Assembly: GCA_951230915.1 (NCBI GenBank) | Contig: OX579635.1 | Coordinates: 26,164,001-26,228,000 of the forward strand | Length of the DNA: 64,000 bases | Reading direction: 5' to 3' | Source of the DNA: Antitrichia curtipendula | Lineage: Eukaryota; Streptophyta; Bryopsida; Hypnales; Leucodontaceae | In this document: positions 47,457-59,940 of the stretch, one piece after another | How positions within the stretch are numbered: position 1 is the stretch's first letter | Layout of the letters: the number at the start of each line of letters is the position of its first letter | Position numbers and translations under genes: made by a program | Notes under the pieces: generated by a model | The model's database searches: none | What the model was told of the DNA's origin: nothing | The model's input: the letters and a program-made list of their open reading frames with translations, nothing else

Positions 47457-49224
47457 ATGACAACGGTAGATGTGTAGGAATCCAAATCAAGCAACCATTG
47501 TGTTTAAAAAAAAAAATTTAAAATCAAGCTACTATTTGCAATTGAAATTATTGCAAAATGAATGATAGATGTATTTAGATCTCAAATTTTCATGAAAAAT
47601 GGACTCACTGCCCATTGGGCAAAGCACTTTAGGACTGAAGGAAGTTTAGACACCCAAACTGGCACTTGTTGACTTTTGTACCTTGAGGATGAATTTAGAC
47701 CCACCTTTGGACCGGATTCATTTGGATAACACCATGCTTAGCTTGACCCCTAAAAGTCCACCTCTAAAAGTCCACACATCCAAAGCGTGGATGTCTTGAT
47801 AACTTTGATTATGATTTTCAATATAACCATTTTGAATAATTGGTTAAAATTTATAAATAAAAATGAAGCTCAACAAAATATCTTTCTGTTTCATATGAAA
47901 AATTTGAAAAATTTGAATTTTTTTAAATTATTGCAATTGTAAGCTCCATGTGTTAAAGTCAAAACAACACAATATGCTATGTTTTTCATTCATATTTTTC
48001 CCTTTTAAAATGAATTTTAAAACTAAATTTCAAAATTAAAATTTTCATTCTAATCTTCATTTATGGCAAAAATTACATATGATAATTGATATAATTTTAT
48101 TTTCACCTTTAACTAACAAAAATCACACTAATTTGATTTTTTTTTATCAATTTTTTTGAATAAAATGATGTAAATAGGAAATCAACAGAAGGGTGACCAA
48201 TCAATTCCCTATTCAACAAGGAGTGAGGTCAAGTTGTCTTCTAGTGCCCTACTTATTTCCCTTCTCATTGGTGAGGTGTTGAACATGGCAACAAAGGAAG
48301 AAGAAAGATTGGGGCAAATTTGAGGTATTCCACTCCCAAACAGTGAGGATCAACAACTCTTAAGTTATTCCAATATGGGTTTTTTGATACTGGGCTGGGG
48401 AAGAGACCTCTGGAATACCATTGGTCTACTCCAGCATTTCAACAAAGCCCGCCTTTGAATTAACGATCAACTGGACAAAGATCATTGGTTACAAATGATT
48501 TCCACAGTTATGACAAAACAAATGACAAAACAAATGATTTCCACAGTTATGAGCCCGTTGTTTAAAGGTTAATATTATGTCTCAAGAACAATATTAGACC
48601 AGAAATTCATGGTTCAATTGCATACAACACTCATTTTAGTAGTAGAGTTGTAAGGGAGATTCCAAGGTCAATTAGTTTGGGACATTACATGTTTTTCAGC
48701 CCTTGTGGAGGGTTGCGAGTTCCCCAGGGTTTCCAGACTCTGGAATTGTCTAGAATTGCGCCGCAGAAGCTGCATGACGTGGCAAAGGGATTGCCATGTC
48801 ATATATATATATATATATATATATAATTTTTTTTATTTTTTTATTTTTTTATTTTTATTTTATTTTTATTTTTTATTTTTTTTAAATTAATTAATGAACA
48901 GGCAACGGGAACAAGCCCGAAACAACCCTCCAGACCCCCAAAAAATCATCTAATGAGCAGGCAATAGTCATCCTAACAGACTCTAGTACAAGATATATGT
49001 TTGGTGCCGCTCCACAGTAGTTCTGTAGGTTACTGTGGATGGAATGAAGAACCTCTACTGAGCCTCTCCAAATGGCTACGAAGTAGTAAAAATGAGGAAA
49101 GAGTGGAATGGAGTTAACCACTATCGCTCTACCTGCAACGAAAAATCTTTGTGTGGTCCAATATTAGATTCTTTAGTTTCCTTGAGATTTGTTGTTGTAG
49201 GAACCGGTCGATGTTAGAGGTAGT
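47457..49224. other. Intergenic with simple repeats
   Basis: No gene. An AT microsatellite lies at 48801-48825, followed by TTTTTATTT-type low-complexity sequence to about 48885. An isolated TTAA-type end (cccgttgtttaaaggttaa) lies at about 48554-48572. Confidence 0.45.
48801..48885. repeat. AT microsatellite and T/A low-complexity tract
   Basis: Twelve AT units followed by repeated (T)4-8ATT(T) units. Confidence 0.9.
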
Positions 49225-49228
49225 TTAA

Positions 49229-49810
49229 CCCCTAAACCCCTAAGGGTGTTTTCTGCCAAAAAACACTCAAAACTACCACTTCTGTTGTATTCACTTAAGG
49301 AAATCAATTTTTTTTTGTTTTTTTGGGAATTTAACCATAGGATCTTGTACTTAACTTGTCTGAGTTCATGTAGTTAAAATTTCATCAAATTTGACCGTAA
49401 GGATTGGAAGATATTAGCATTCAAAGTTGAACAAAAAGTTTTTTTTCAAGAAGATGCTTAAATTGCCTGAAAAACTAAGATTGTCTATAACATTCTCATC
49501 CCTAGTCCAAATAGAATGAATAAAAGCTTCACGTATAGGTAAGAACATAATCTTTTAGGAAGAAAATTCAAAAAAAATTATTTTGACTTTTTGTAATTTT
49601 TTTTGGGCTGCCCGTCAATCTCCAATTCTTGCTCATTGTGCCATAACTTTTTCATCTGGCATCCAATTGAAACAAAACTTATATATCCACAAAGCTCTTG
49701 CAAAGCTACACAACCTCAAAAAATCTCAAAAAGTTTCACTTCAAATTGAGACAATAGGAACCTACCCGGACCCAAATTGTCCCTCGAGGGGACAAGCGGA
49801 GTTTTAGGGG
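49229..49810. mobile_element. TTAA-flanked element, 582 bp
   Basis: TTAA at 49225-49228 and 49811-49814; tips CCCCTAAACCCC and GTTTTAGGGG. The interior keeps the gggctgcccg motif near 49604 and the 'tttgaccgtaaggattggaagatattagcatt' region in recognisable form, but is otherwise diverged. Confidence 0.75.
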
Positions 49811-49988
49811 TTAAACACATCAAGACCATCCCACCATCCAACACAAACAAGGTACTTACCATCAATCTGTAGTAGTCTATCTATTTTATAGGCTCCAATT
49901 TCAATTTTACAATCAATAAGGCCTGGGAATTAGCTCAGAGTAGTATGCGCTTGATAGGAGACTTTTGGGATCCACATACCAAACAATT

Positions 49989-50620
49989 TAAGGGTGATTG
50001 CAAGAAAGTTCGAACGGTTTCAGTAGGATTTTACTAAACTGGTTTTATCTTCTGCTATGAGTTTTGAATTTTAAATCCAATGTCAAAAATAAAATATTGG
50101 TTTTAGATTTTTAGATTGTAAATTGTATCCCTTATTTTTCAAAAATAAAATAAAAATTATTTCATATTTAAGATTCAATTTCTCTAATTTGTCACATAGT
50201 TTTTTTGAGTGTTTTTTTTAGTACTAGGGAGTATCTAGATTTAATATACGAAAGCTACAATTTTGGTAGTCTATTTTCATACTAGTGGGGCATGTTCCAT
50301 ATGAAGGACATCAAAAAATATGTTATTTTATGTCCTCCAAGTTTAAGCAAATAGGCCCCAAAAGAGACTCCATAGCGTGCATACTTATGAACATTGAAGA
50401 TGGTTTCAAGTCCATTTTTTTGGTGAAATCTCATCACCATCAAGTCTTCACAAATGAATTTTTTTTGAAAAATAAGGGATACAATTATATTCAAAACATC
50501 TAGAAATTTAATTTATTTATTTTTGGCATTGGATTTTTAAATTTCAAAGTTATAGCAAAAGACAAAACTAGTTTGGCAAAACGCTACCAAAATTGTTCGG
50601 TCTTCTTGCAATCATCCTTA
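49989..50620. mobile_element. TIR element, AGGGTGATTGCAAGAAAG family, copy 2
   Basis: The left TAAGGGTGATTGCAAGAAAG faces the right CTTCTTGCAATCATCCTTA. A second internal inverted pair, GTATCCCTTATTTTTC and GAAAAATAAGGGATAC, lies further in. Homologous to 18907-19639. Confidence 0.7.
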
Positions 50621-52366
50621 AATCCTACAAAGATATTCCATCATTATTACCTCTTATGGAGACCAATCCTTATTACTAGCTTCATTTTATCTTCCAACTT
50701 CCACCAAATTGGCTAATATTTTTATCCAAACAATCTGATCAACTGCAAATCGATATTGGATTGATATGTTCTTCCGACACAAAGACTCACTTTCCAAAGT
50801 TGTTTCTTCTCTTGACCATAGACAAGGATGTCATTTACAAAGTTTTTCTCTTTAATTACTTTCTATTTGCTAATACTATTCAATCCCTTGATTTTAACCC
50901 CATAAAATGGCAATGGGATAATAGTGACCCACTACTAGAATATTTGACTACCACAAAAGAAAAACTCCTCATCAACCATTGCCTACCAAAGAACTATATC
51001 TTATAAGCAACTTTTTCACCTTCTAGCTTCATTTACGCCTAGGGTAAAGTTTCACTTGGGGTATCCAAAAAAGTTGTCTTCACTACAATTTCAGTCTACA
51101 CCGGTGTGTCAAGCAAGTTCAACTTTTACTTACAATAAAGTATGACTTCACCAAATGTAGTTTTAACTATCTACACTTAAAACATATCAAGAAAAAAATT
51201 TCATTACAATCAAAAATTTTAAAGTATTTTTAATGGATTTTTTAGTTGAAAAAATAAGTTGCGTCTTATTTACCTAAAATCCTCAAAATCAAGCATTTGG
51301 AATATCAAACAATTTCATTTTAATATCATTTTTGGACATGACTTACATTTAATTGTGCATTGTATAAAATAATTTATTTTATCAATATAAAATTAAAAAA
51401 TTGTGCACTATGAAGCTTGCAAATTTCAAAATTCAGCAGTTTATACCAACACATTCAATAGGTCCAAAAATAATAAAAGTTGAAAAAAAAATTCATCAAA
51501 AACGTACATCTTGATCTCATTTATATGCAAGATTTTTTTTTTTTATCATTTTATAGTCTTTTTAATTGATCAAAATGAACAAAATAGACAAATGTTGGAA
51601 GTTTTAAGCAAAAACCACCTAATTAGTATGTCCAAAAAGTGGTACCCTTATAGGAACTTAACCTCCCAAGTAGAGAGTAGTTTGGAATAAAGCTTGTCTA
51701 CAAAAAGAAGTCGCTTTTATGTGGTCCATATGACATAATACAATGGTATCAACTCTTGATAGGCATACATTGCCCTGGGTATTAATATAAATATATTTAT
51801 TCTATCTCACGAGATAATATGCTCCCCATGCATAAGTTTTTTCTTTATCTAAAAAGCATAGAAGGTTTGGGCATATGCACAATCAATCTTTCGTTACATG
51901 TATGGAGCTCCTCTAATTTTGGGACCCCATTGCAGTTTTGGTTCTACATAGTGTTTATTTGGTTCTAATCTATCTAATAAGTTTCTTGGCATTAGAATCA
52001 TTTGAAACATTGTTAGAGGCTTATGGGGATTGCATGCAATAGCACAATTTTTGCTTATGAATGTTGGCCAATTGCCAACCTTCATAGAGCCTTGTAAGAT
52101 GCCCTTCTTACCTTTAGGCAAGTTGCAATGCTCAAGGTTCAATAAGGCATTACAAGAAAAATGGGGCCCAAAAGGGTTGTAAAACAAGAACATCAGTGAC
52201 ATCACTTGCTCAAATTTTTTTAATTAAAAAAATGATTATTAAATAAATTAATAATCACAGTCCCTACTCATCAAAATTTGACCAACTAAGACTATCCTTT
52301 CTTGATTTTTTTATATAACAATGACATCAATCACAACATTGTTGGTTTAGAATTTGGGGGCCTTTT
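50621..52366. other. Intergenic, nothing recognised
   Basis: AT-rich, with open frames lacking motifs. No supported gene. Confidence 0.4.
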
Positions 52367-53466
52367 CAGTAGAAGAAAATTGCGTTTAACCCCTAAAATT
52401 TTTGACTATGTTTTCACCAAAAACGTTCCAAAACTGCCATTTCTAATACAAGTATCAAGTTTTAGAAAAAAACAACATTTTTGGACACATGTAACCATAG
52501 GATCTTGTAGTAAACTTGTTTGAGAAGATGTGGAAAAAATTTCAAAATTTTTCACTATGTGGATTGCATGATATTAGTGTTTGAATTGAGAAAAATCCTT
52601 TTTTTGTCCCTGCAAAAATCCGGGCAGCTGCACTTCACAAGGTCACATTTATATGAAAAAATGTCCAAAACGGTGGTTACTCTTTGGATTCATTTCTGAA
52701 GTCAAGTTGGCTATATGCTTGAAAAATTTCAGATCAATTGGATTTGTACAACATATAGGAAAAAAATAGTAAGTAGAAAGAAGTAGAAAATGATTCAAAA
52801 CACTAAATTGTTAAGAATTTAATCATAGAATTACATAATGCCAATCCCAATGGTTATAATGTTGTAATGACCTATCTACACCCAATGTTTTTTGTTTTTT
52901 TCAAAAATATTGAAAATTGAGTAAAATAAAGGACTTCAAAGTTTATTTTAGAGTAGAGATTCCATAACTACCCTCAAACTAAGAATCCTCATAACTTTTG
53001 ACTCATAGATCAAAATGGAATTCTTCAAAGCTTCCCGCGTATATATAAATCCAAAGAACCAATTTCAAATTTTTATTTTTTTTAAAAGTAATTCTTAAAG
53101 AATTTTTTTGCTGCCCGGGCTGCCTGCCGAGCATTGAAAATCACTTATCATGCAATAACTTTTTACCCATATAATCAAAAGTTATGAAAATTGTTCGACC
53201 TTAAAGCTACTCCTTGGGAGAATGTTGTGTGAAAATTTCAAAGAAAAAAAAAAATCTCCGCTCATAGTGAGCTGCCCAAAAAATCTATATTCTCAAAAAA
53301 GCATGTTCAATGCTTTAGGGGTTAAGTCAACACAACCAACTTGATGTTTTATGTTTCCAACATAAAATTATATGTTCCATTTTGTGTTGGAACGTAGAAT
53401 TTTGTGCTAGAAACTGAAAAAACATCAAGTTGGTTGTGTTGACTTAAATGCAATTTTCTTCTAGTG
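52367..53466. mobile_element. CACTA-like MITE split by a TTAA-flanked insertion
   Basis: The outer element is about 164 bp once the insertion is removed. Its right end reads, on the reverse strand, CACTAGAAGAAAATTGCATT then TAAGTCAACACAACCAACTT. The left end reads CAGTAGAAGAAAATTGCGTT and, beyond the insertion, continues TAAGTCAACACAACCAACTT. The left arm is therefore interrupted exactly at its TTAA. Confidence 0.85.
52390..53321 (-). mobile_element. TTAA-flanked element, 932 bp, nested in a MITE
   Basis: TTAA at 52386-52389 and 53322-53325; tips CCCCTAAAATTTTT and ATGCTTTAGGGG. Same order and motifs as 46508-47452 (tgcaaaaatccgggcagctg; tgctgcccgggctgcctgcc), more diverged. No coding capacity. 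Confidence 0.87.
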
Positions 53467-53878
53467 TTCTTCAGGCCCTATTTTTCTTGTAATAGAGCGC
53501 ACAACCACCCCCCACATGCTTGGAGGATGTAGTTAATATTCAATGTCATCTAGATTGAGTCTCTAGTGATTGCTTATAGGATTAGAGACACTATCATTTG
53601 GAACAAGTAAGAGCCTATTACTTATCTGTTTAATTGGGCTCTTTTTTTTTTTCTCCCTTTCTATCTTTTGTCCACCCTTTGACAAAGAAAAACAAGTTAC
53701 AACATTTTAAAGAACATGACATTTGGATACCATATGCAAAAGTTATGAAGGATCAAAGTATTTTTTGCTAGAGTGTCTAAAATTGTTTTTTCCACTTAGG
53801 TACATATTGACTCTGGAGATTTTAGCGATGATGGTGATTTTAGATCAACATTAGAAAAAATATGAACATTGCAAAGGG
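53467..53878. other. Intergenic, nothing recognised
   Basis: No supported feature. Confidence 0.4.
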
Positions 53879-53882
53879 CTAA

Positions 53883-54841
53883 CCATTGCAAGGCCTAACC
53901 ATGTCAACTTTCCTTTTCAAGTGTTATAAGTCTAAATGTGAGTAAGGTATGAAAATCTCAACCGTACAATATTGTAGTGTGCATGTTGTAGATGGTGTAA
54001 ATCAAATTTGAGGTCATTTGACCGTATAGATTGAAAGATTATAATGTTTTAGTGTTGAAAAAAGATGCTGAAATTGACCTCAAAACACAATTCGAGGTGA
54101 AATTCGATTTCTAAACCTACTCAAATGAAAAAACTTTGATCTAAAAAGTGATTCAAAACCAAAGAAAAACACTTTGGTGAGAAAAAAAATCATTCAATTG
54201 ACTCATTACGTTTGCAAAATTGTTTTGAAATGTCAAAAAACAGTGAAAAAAGTAGCAAAAAATCACATCTATTGCTGAACCTACCTCTACTAAAATGACT
54301 CTCAGTCAATCATGACTTCTTGGATTGGTATGAAATTTTTACTACAAGAACTAGACTAGTATGCGCAACTTTTCCAATAAAAATTATTGAAATCGAACCT
54401 TTTTTGAAGAAGTTATAAGCCGCCAAAGTTCACTGTAATGCAGAAATGTCTATATTTTGAACTTCGAATTGCTCCCAAGCATTCGAAACAACTTGGATTG
54501 ACATGAAAATTTTTCCACATTAAGTAGACTTTATGGGGAACAAAACCCAAATTTTTTTATTGAAAAATAACATTTGATGAAAAAGATACAAGCCCCCGAA
54601 GTTGCAGCCATCTCAATGCAGTGTGGTGAACTGAAATTGAATCTGCGAACTTCGAATGGCTTCTAAAAATCCAATACATCTTAGATAGATCTGAAATTTT
54701 TACCACAAAAACTAGTCTAGTATGCGCAACTTTTCCAATAAGTTTTATTAAATTTGGACACCGGACGCAAAAGTTACAGCACTTTGAAGTCGACTGCTAG
54801 ATTGTGTGAGGCCACTTTTGGGCCCCTTGGGCGGTGAGGGG
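53883..54841. mobile_element. Diverged TTAA-type element
   Basis: Right end GGCGGTGAGGGG|TTAA at 54842-54845 is clear. The left end (CTAA|CCATTGCAAGG at about 53879) is weak. The interior shares the 'tttgaccgtatagattgaaagatta' region with the 49229 copy and repeats ACTAGTATGCGCAACTTTTC-like blocks (near 54356 and 54715). Confidence 0.5.
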
Positions 54842-54845
54842 TTAA

Positions 54846-55594
54846 GTGGACAACCTTGGATACTTTTTCTAGCACATTGGACATCTTTCTATTTCAATCT
54901 TTGTAGAGAGTGAGTAATTATGTCTTTGTTAAAAGATCTTTCTTGTGGTAAAAAAATAATAAAAATGTTTTTCTATTTGTTTCTATAGACTCTCAAAGTT
55001 TAGTTGATATCAAAATATGGTGTCTTAGGTAGTCGGTAGTTAATTAATATATTTTATTTGTTGCATGAGATTGTTTCTTCATGGAGTGATCAACAACTAA
55101 CTAAGTGAAACTTCAAATGATATTCACTTCCTAGAAAATAGTCCAAAGGAGAATAAAAAATCTCCTTCAAGCAAGGTGTGGGTCTTGTTGTTTGCCCAAT
55201 GTTTCTGTAGTCAAGGCATGCAAAAGTGAATAGTGAAAAGTGCTTGATTTTGCAACCTAAATATAATACTCAACAAGCCATATTCACTATTGGAGTGGGT
55301 CTAATAGGTTGAAACATTCCCAAAACATACCAAATATACTTTTTGTCAACAATTTTCTCAAAATCAAGCTTAAGAGGCTGAGCTGCTTAGCTTGTTGTTT
55401 AAAGGTCAAGAGATTGCAAACTAGGGGGTCATTGCTTTAGGCAAGGCCAACTCATTCTTCAAGACTTCAACACCACTTTTAAGCAAGTGGTGCTCATTTG
55501 GGAGGTAGTATGTAGGTTCCAATCTGTAAAATTAGGTTTAATCCTGAAACATCACTAGTACTAGAAAATGGTGTTTGGGCGACTTCATAACAAT
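54846..55594. other. Intergenic, nothing recognised
   Basis: No supported feature. Confidence 0.4.
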
Positions 55595-55918
55595 CATTAC
55601 AAAAAATATGAGGCCTGCGGAAGGCCGTTAAGCCTGGACCCCGTAGTGATACTACGGAGTTCTTTCTCAAAAAAAAAAATTCAGAAACTGAAATTCTGAC
55701 GTGGTCGAAGTTCCACGCCAGCGCTGACGTCAGCGCCACATCAGCGTGACGTCACTTTTCAATTTTTTTTTCTGGGAAAAAAAAAAAAAAAAAAAAAAAG
55801 TTTTTTTTTTTCAAAAAAAAAAAGTTTTTTTTTTTTTTTTTTTTTTTCCGTAATATCACCCGCGGGTCCCGAAAATCAGCACTCACGGCCTTGTTGAGGC
55901 CTCATATTTTTTGTAATG
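55595..55918. mobile_element. MITE with CATTACAAAAAATATGAGGCC ends
   Basis: Left CATTACAAAAAATATGAGGC and right GCCTCATATTTTTTGTAATG are perfect inverted repeats over 22 bases. The interior holds a GC-rich block with several TGACGTCA-like palindromes (about 55690-55755) and long opposed A and T runs (55778-55848) that would form a hairpin. No duplication of flanking bases was confirmed. Confidence 0.75.
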
Positions 55919-57598
55919 GTGAAAGATGATTAGAAATGATAATTGGAAAGTTTCTTGAACGGAAGTTCCTTTAGATGATGTTGGAAATTGCTTCATTGAG
56001 ATATTTATGATCTTTCAATACAAAAAGATGCAACAAAAACGGATTACAAAATATGTTATTGTAGTGTATTTTGGAAAGTTGTTGCTCCTTGCTCTAAATC
56101 TGGAATTTTTCCATAAAAATGATAATTTTTGAGTTTAAGTCCCACTAATGAAATGAAATTCATTTACTCTAGTTTCTACTTTAGGTTGAATATTGGCAAA
56201 ATTCCTAAAATTGAATATTTTATTACAATTTGAACTTTGGATGTATTTTCAGTGTCTATTAAATTCTAATTATAGAATGATAAAGAACTTTTGTTTGCAC
56301 TAAAATGTTTTTCACTACAATATACACCTATAGTATAATTTTTTGAGATTTTTTGAGATAATTTTCTATTTGATATGATTTTTCATCACTTTTTCTTTAA
56401 ATTTTTTCAAAAAATTCAATTTTTTACAAAAGAATCTAAAATTTTGTAACATATAGAAGATACAAGATTTCATCTTTGAAAAATAAAACTAAAAGTTCAT
56501 TCACATTTAAGGTAAACCACCCTTTGACAAGCAAACCACCTATGTCAAGCACCTAAGGAATGATCCATTAGAATCTTACATCAACCCATAACAATATAAC
56601 ATGCTTTTCTAATTAATGAGATAGGATTACATTAGGTCAATTAGTGGCCAAAATCAATCTTTTGGATAATGATGATGAAGTTGTTAATGATTGCTCTAGG
56701 AACTTTTACCTTTTCAATGTAAATTCATCACAAGAAGTAATTTTTTAATTCCTTCATGTTGTGGTTATATTAGAAAATGTTGTAGCCATATTAGAATCAT
56801 TGTGACTGCTTTAGGTGGTAAAATGACCATTATGGATACACTTTTGTTAGTTTTGGGGTAGTCTCTAAGAGACTTTTGGGGGCCAATTGGGCAATGCACT
56901 TCAAAAATTCATAAAAAATTCAAACTTTTGTCAAAATAATAAAATCTCAATTGCTCTCTTCTGTTCTCACACTTGTCTTTGTATGGAAAAAAAACGATTT
57001 TTTTTGCTAATGGCAATTAGGCAAACCACTTATTCTACTTGTCATAGGTTGGTTTATCTTAGTTGCTAAAAGGGGATATGTAAGGTAAAGGAATTTGGCT
57101 TGCAACTCCATAGTAATAGGCCTAAAGTTTTAGGATTAAGTTAAAATTGTAAGGTTGTATAGGGTGGATGCAAGGGTGGATGTATGGTTTGGCGTCTCAA
57201 TATCGCCACTAATTGATTCATTAATCAACCATCTAGTGAGAGCCTTCATAAGTGTTTTCCTTCTTTTTTGAAAAACAATCAAAACAATCCCATTTAGAAC
57301 TTCAAATGTACTATGTAAAGAATTTTTTATAAAAAAAGAAGTAAATAAATCCATAAGAAAATGACTTCCAAAGACTGGACCTAATTTTTATTCTGTAAAA
57401 GTCTATAACCATATAAAATACAATGATGTTGGTACCAAATAATTAATTTTTAGATAAATATTGTTTTCATTTACTCTTACATTAGTCAATCTATATGTAT
57501 AAAATTAATAGTTGTGACAATTCATGCTTTTATCTTTTAAGAATCTATAAATCATTATTGATAGACATTGGTTGTCAAAAAAATACATAGATGTCTTC
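55919..57598. other. Intergenic, nothing recognised
   Basis: AT-rich, no supported gene. Confidence 0.4.
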
Positions 57599-58349
57599 TT
57601 AACCCTTGGACGTCCTGCCGTGCCACTGTGGCCAGGAACGACGTATTTTTGGGTATTTGCTAGTGTTCCATCGAGCTGATTGAGTTAGGGTTTTGGAGAA
57701 TAGCTGCAAGTACTGCCCTTGGGTACTTTCTGAAATCAAAACTACAATCCGATAACTTTTGCATGCTATGGGTGTTGTTATACGGTGTTTGGGATATGGC
57801 GTATGTAGTTTGAGCTTCGTTTGTACGCCCGGAGGTTCAGCCGTTTGACGTGTTCGACCGCGTTCCGATGTGGCGTCGGAAACCGGGAAATAGGTTTTGG
57901 CGGGATTGATGTAGTGGATTCCTGCACTTCGCAGTGGCAGTGTGCGCGTGATTATGTTGACAGGAGCGCTGCAAGCTTTCCAGACATTCCATCAACACAC
58001 CCAATTTTGGTGGTGCAAGCGCCTTTCTGTTGCTGTTCCACGAGGACACAAATTGTGAGGGAGTGCGGCTATCTTTACGTACTTGTTTATGATTTGCAAT
58101 TTCGCAATTTGGGAGAGGCCTGAAGGCAAGTCAGGTCATTACCTTCTTGAAGGCAGGGATTGGTGGAGTGAGTTAGGGTTTGATTTTTCTTTACGTTCTT
58201 TTGATTTTCAATTCAATTTGAGGCTGAGGGTGCATTGATCACTGCTCTCAAAGTAGGCGGTTGGGGTATGCAAGTAGTTTTTGGCGGCTTGGAAAGCGAT
58301 CGGGAGTTTTATTGGGAGTACTGGGTAGGACAGATTTTGCCGACAGGTT

Positions 58350-58748
58350 TTGCCGCTTGCAATGTCTGGTGCCTGTGGGGTTCAGGGTTTAGCGGATCTT
58401 GTCATGACTTTGTCTGAACCACCATCGCCACCGCAAGGGCTAGAGTGCGAAGCCGAGACCCTCCAGATTTGGGCGTTGGACCATGGTGCGATAGTCCTCC
58501 AGTGCAAATTCATAGTTGGATTGATCACACCCCAGTGTTTGTGCAAGCAAGAGCTTTTGCCTTGCGCATCTCGTTCATTGCGAACAACGGACCCTGATTG
58601 GCACCTCTCCTATTTCGTCGACACATTCAACGTGCAGGAGCGTCTCGAGGAGAGTGACCCTCGCAATTTTAGTGACAGCGTCAATTTCTTGATTCGACAT
58701 AGATTCTTTTCTAATTCACAGAAACCTAAGGATGGGCCGGATGCGTAG
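58350..58748 (+). other. Open frame inside the 2.3 kb element, unrecognised
   Basis: 132 codons from an ATG-like start region (MSGACGVQGLADLVMTLSEP is an ATG-started internal segment), GC-rich, containing LECEAETLQIWALDHGAIVL. No family recognised. It may be captured exon sequence. Confidence 0.3.
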
Positions 58749-58907
58749 GGAGGCAACAAAGAATTCCAGGGAACCCAACCAGCCAACACACCCATTCAAT
58801 AAACAAAGCATTCATGAGAAAAATTCGGTGACCTCATATCGAAGTTCAACTACGTGAATTGAGCACAATGCTTGGTGAAGGTGAAGGCGTATTTGGTGTC
58901 GACGATG

Positions 58908-58990
58908 CGTGCCCGTGCTCAGCCTAGTCGATGCGTAGTGGCACTCAGCCTAGCAGATGCACCGCTTGTACTTGGCATAGTCGATGCGCA
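58908..58990. repeat. Short imperfect tandem, CTCAGCCTAGTCGATGCGT unit
   Basis: About three copies of a 27-35 bp unit containing CAGCCTAGTCGATGCGTAGT-like sequence, within the large element. Confidence 0.6.
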
Positions 58991-59499
58991 AGGTTCGAAA
59001 TACACCACAACAATGATCAACTCATAATCGTCGTGGGCACGAACACGACAATGAAACAACATCTGAAATAAAAACAGATGTGAAAGGAGCCTGAACAATA
59101 AACCTATGTTGTAACCAGATACCAAAATCTCAGCAATTCTATCCAAACACTGAAATGCATAAATCCGTGTGCACCTCTAAGAAACTTGTTTGAGACAGAT
59201 AGCCCGACACTCTTCACATCCAGAGTGGGTACTCCTGGTGTTAGATCTGTAGCATGGGGCAATTGAGGCTATCTTTTGCCACTTCAATACATCCAGGAAC
59301 TAATGCTACAAGCTCTCGTGTTGAGCACCTTGAAGGAAACCCTAAAAAAATTCAACTGACAACATCTAAAAATGCGACAGCGCTAGTCACAGGTGATGCT
59401 TACTGACGATAAACCTGCACAACATTGAATCATTGCAGCAAGTAAGAAGCCGAATCACATCCCCATAGAGGCCTCGGGAAATGGAGCAATTCATGACAC

Positions 59500-59883
59500 G
59501 CTTACCTCCATTCCAACTTTCGAGGCCATATCTGCTGAAACTGCCAAACCCGCCCTTTCCATGTCATATGCATAACTGCTATCATTCCACGTTGGATGTG
59601 TCCTCCGGCGCACAAGAATCAGAGGTGGCGGAGCACCTACCATTTTGCAAACACGAAAATCTGAGCTGGCGATGAGAAGGAACCATAAAAAACTAGAGAA
59701 CCTGCTTTCTACCGGGCCGCCCGGCGTTGCCGTACGAACGAAGCTGCATCCGCCCATTTCACAATCACAAGGGCGATCTTCACGGCAAAAAATGCGAGGA
59801 GGTCGCGAGCGCACACGCAGTACATCCTGCGGTTCGATCAAGCAAACAAGCTCCCAAGAAAAAGCAGGAAAATTGAAACGCAC
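59500..59883 (-). other. Exon-like open frame inside the 2.3 kb element
   Basis: Minus strand. Contains an ATG-started segment MVGAPPPLILVRRRTHPTWN followed by DSSYAYDMERAGLAVSADMA, ending at ATGGAG|GTAAGC, a near-consensus splice donor at about 59508. Unrecognised protein. It looks like the first coding exon of a gene captured with its donor site. Confidence 0.35.
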
Positions 59884-59940
59884 CGTACCGCTACTCTACG
59901 GTCTGCTCCATACGGAGCCCTCTCGACGTCCAAGGGTTAA

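Larger units (their letters stand above)
57603..59936. mobile_element. Large TTAA-flanked element (2,334 bp) carrying gene-like DNA
   Basis: TTAA at 57599-57602 and 59937-59940. Tips CCCTTGGACGTC and GACGTCCAAGGG are perfect 12-bp inverted repeats. The whole element is visibly GC-richer than the surroundings. It contains an open frame on the plus strand (58350-58748) and one on the minus strand (59883-59491). The latter ends at a strong donor, ATGGAG|GTAAGC, as an exon would. No recognisable transposase; the cargo could be captured host gene pieces. Confidence 0.75.
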
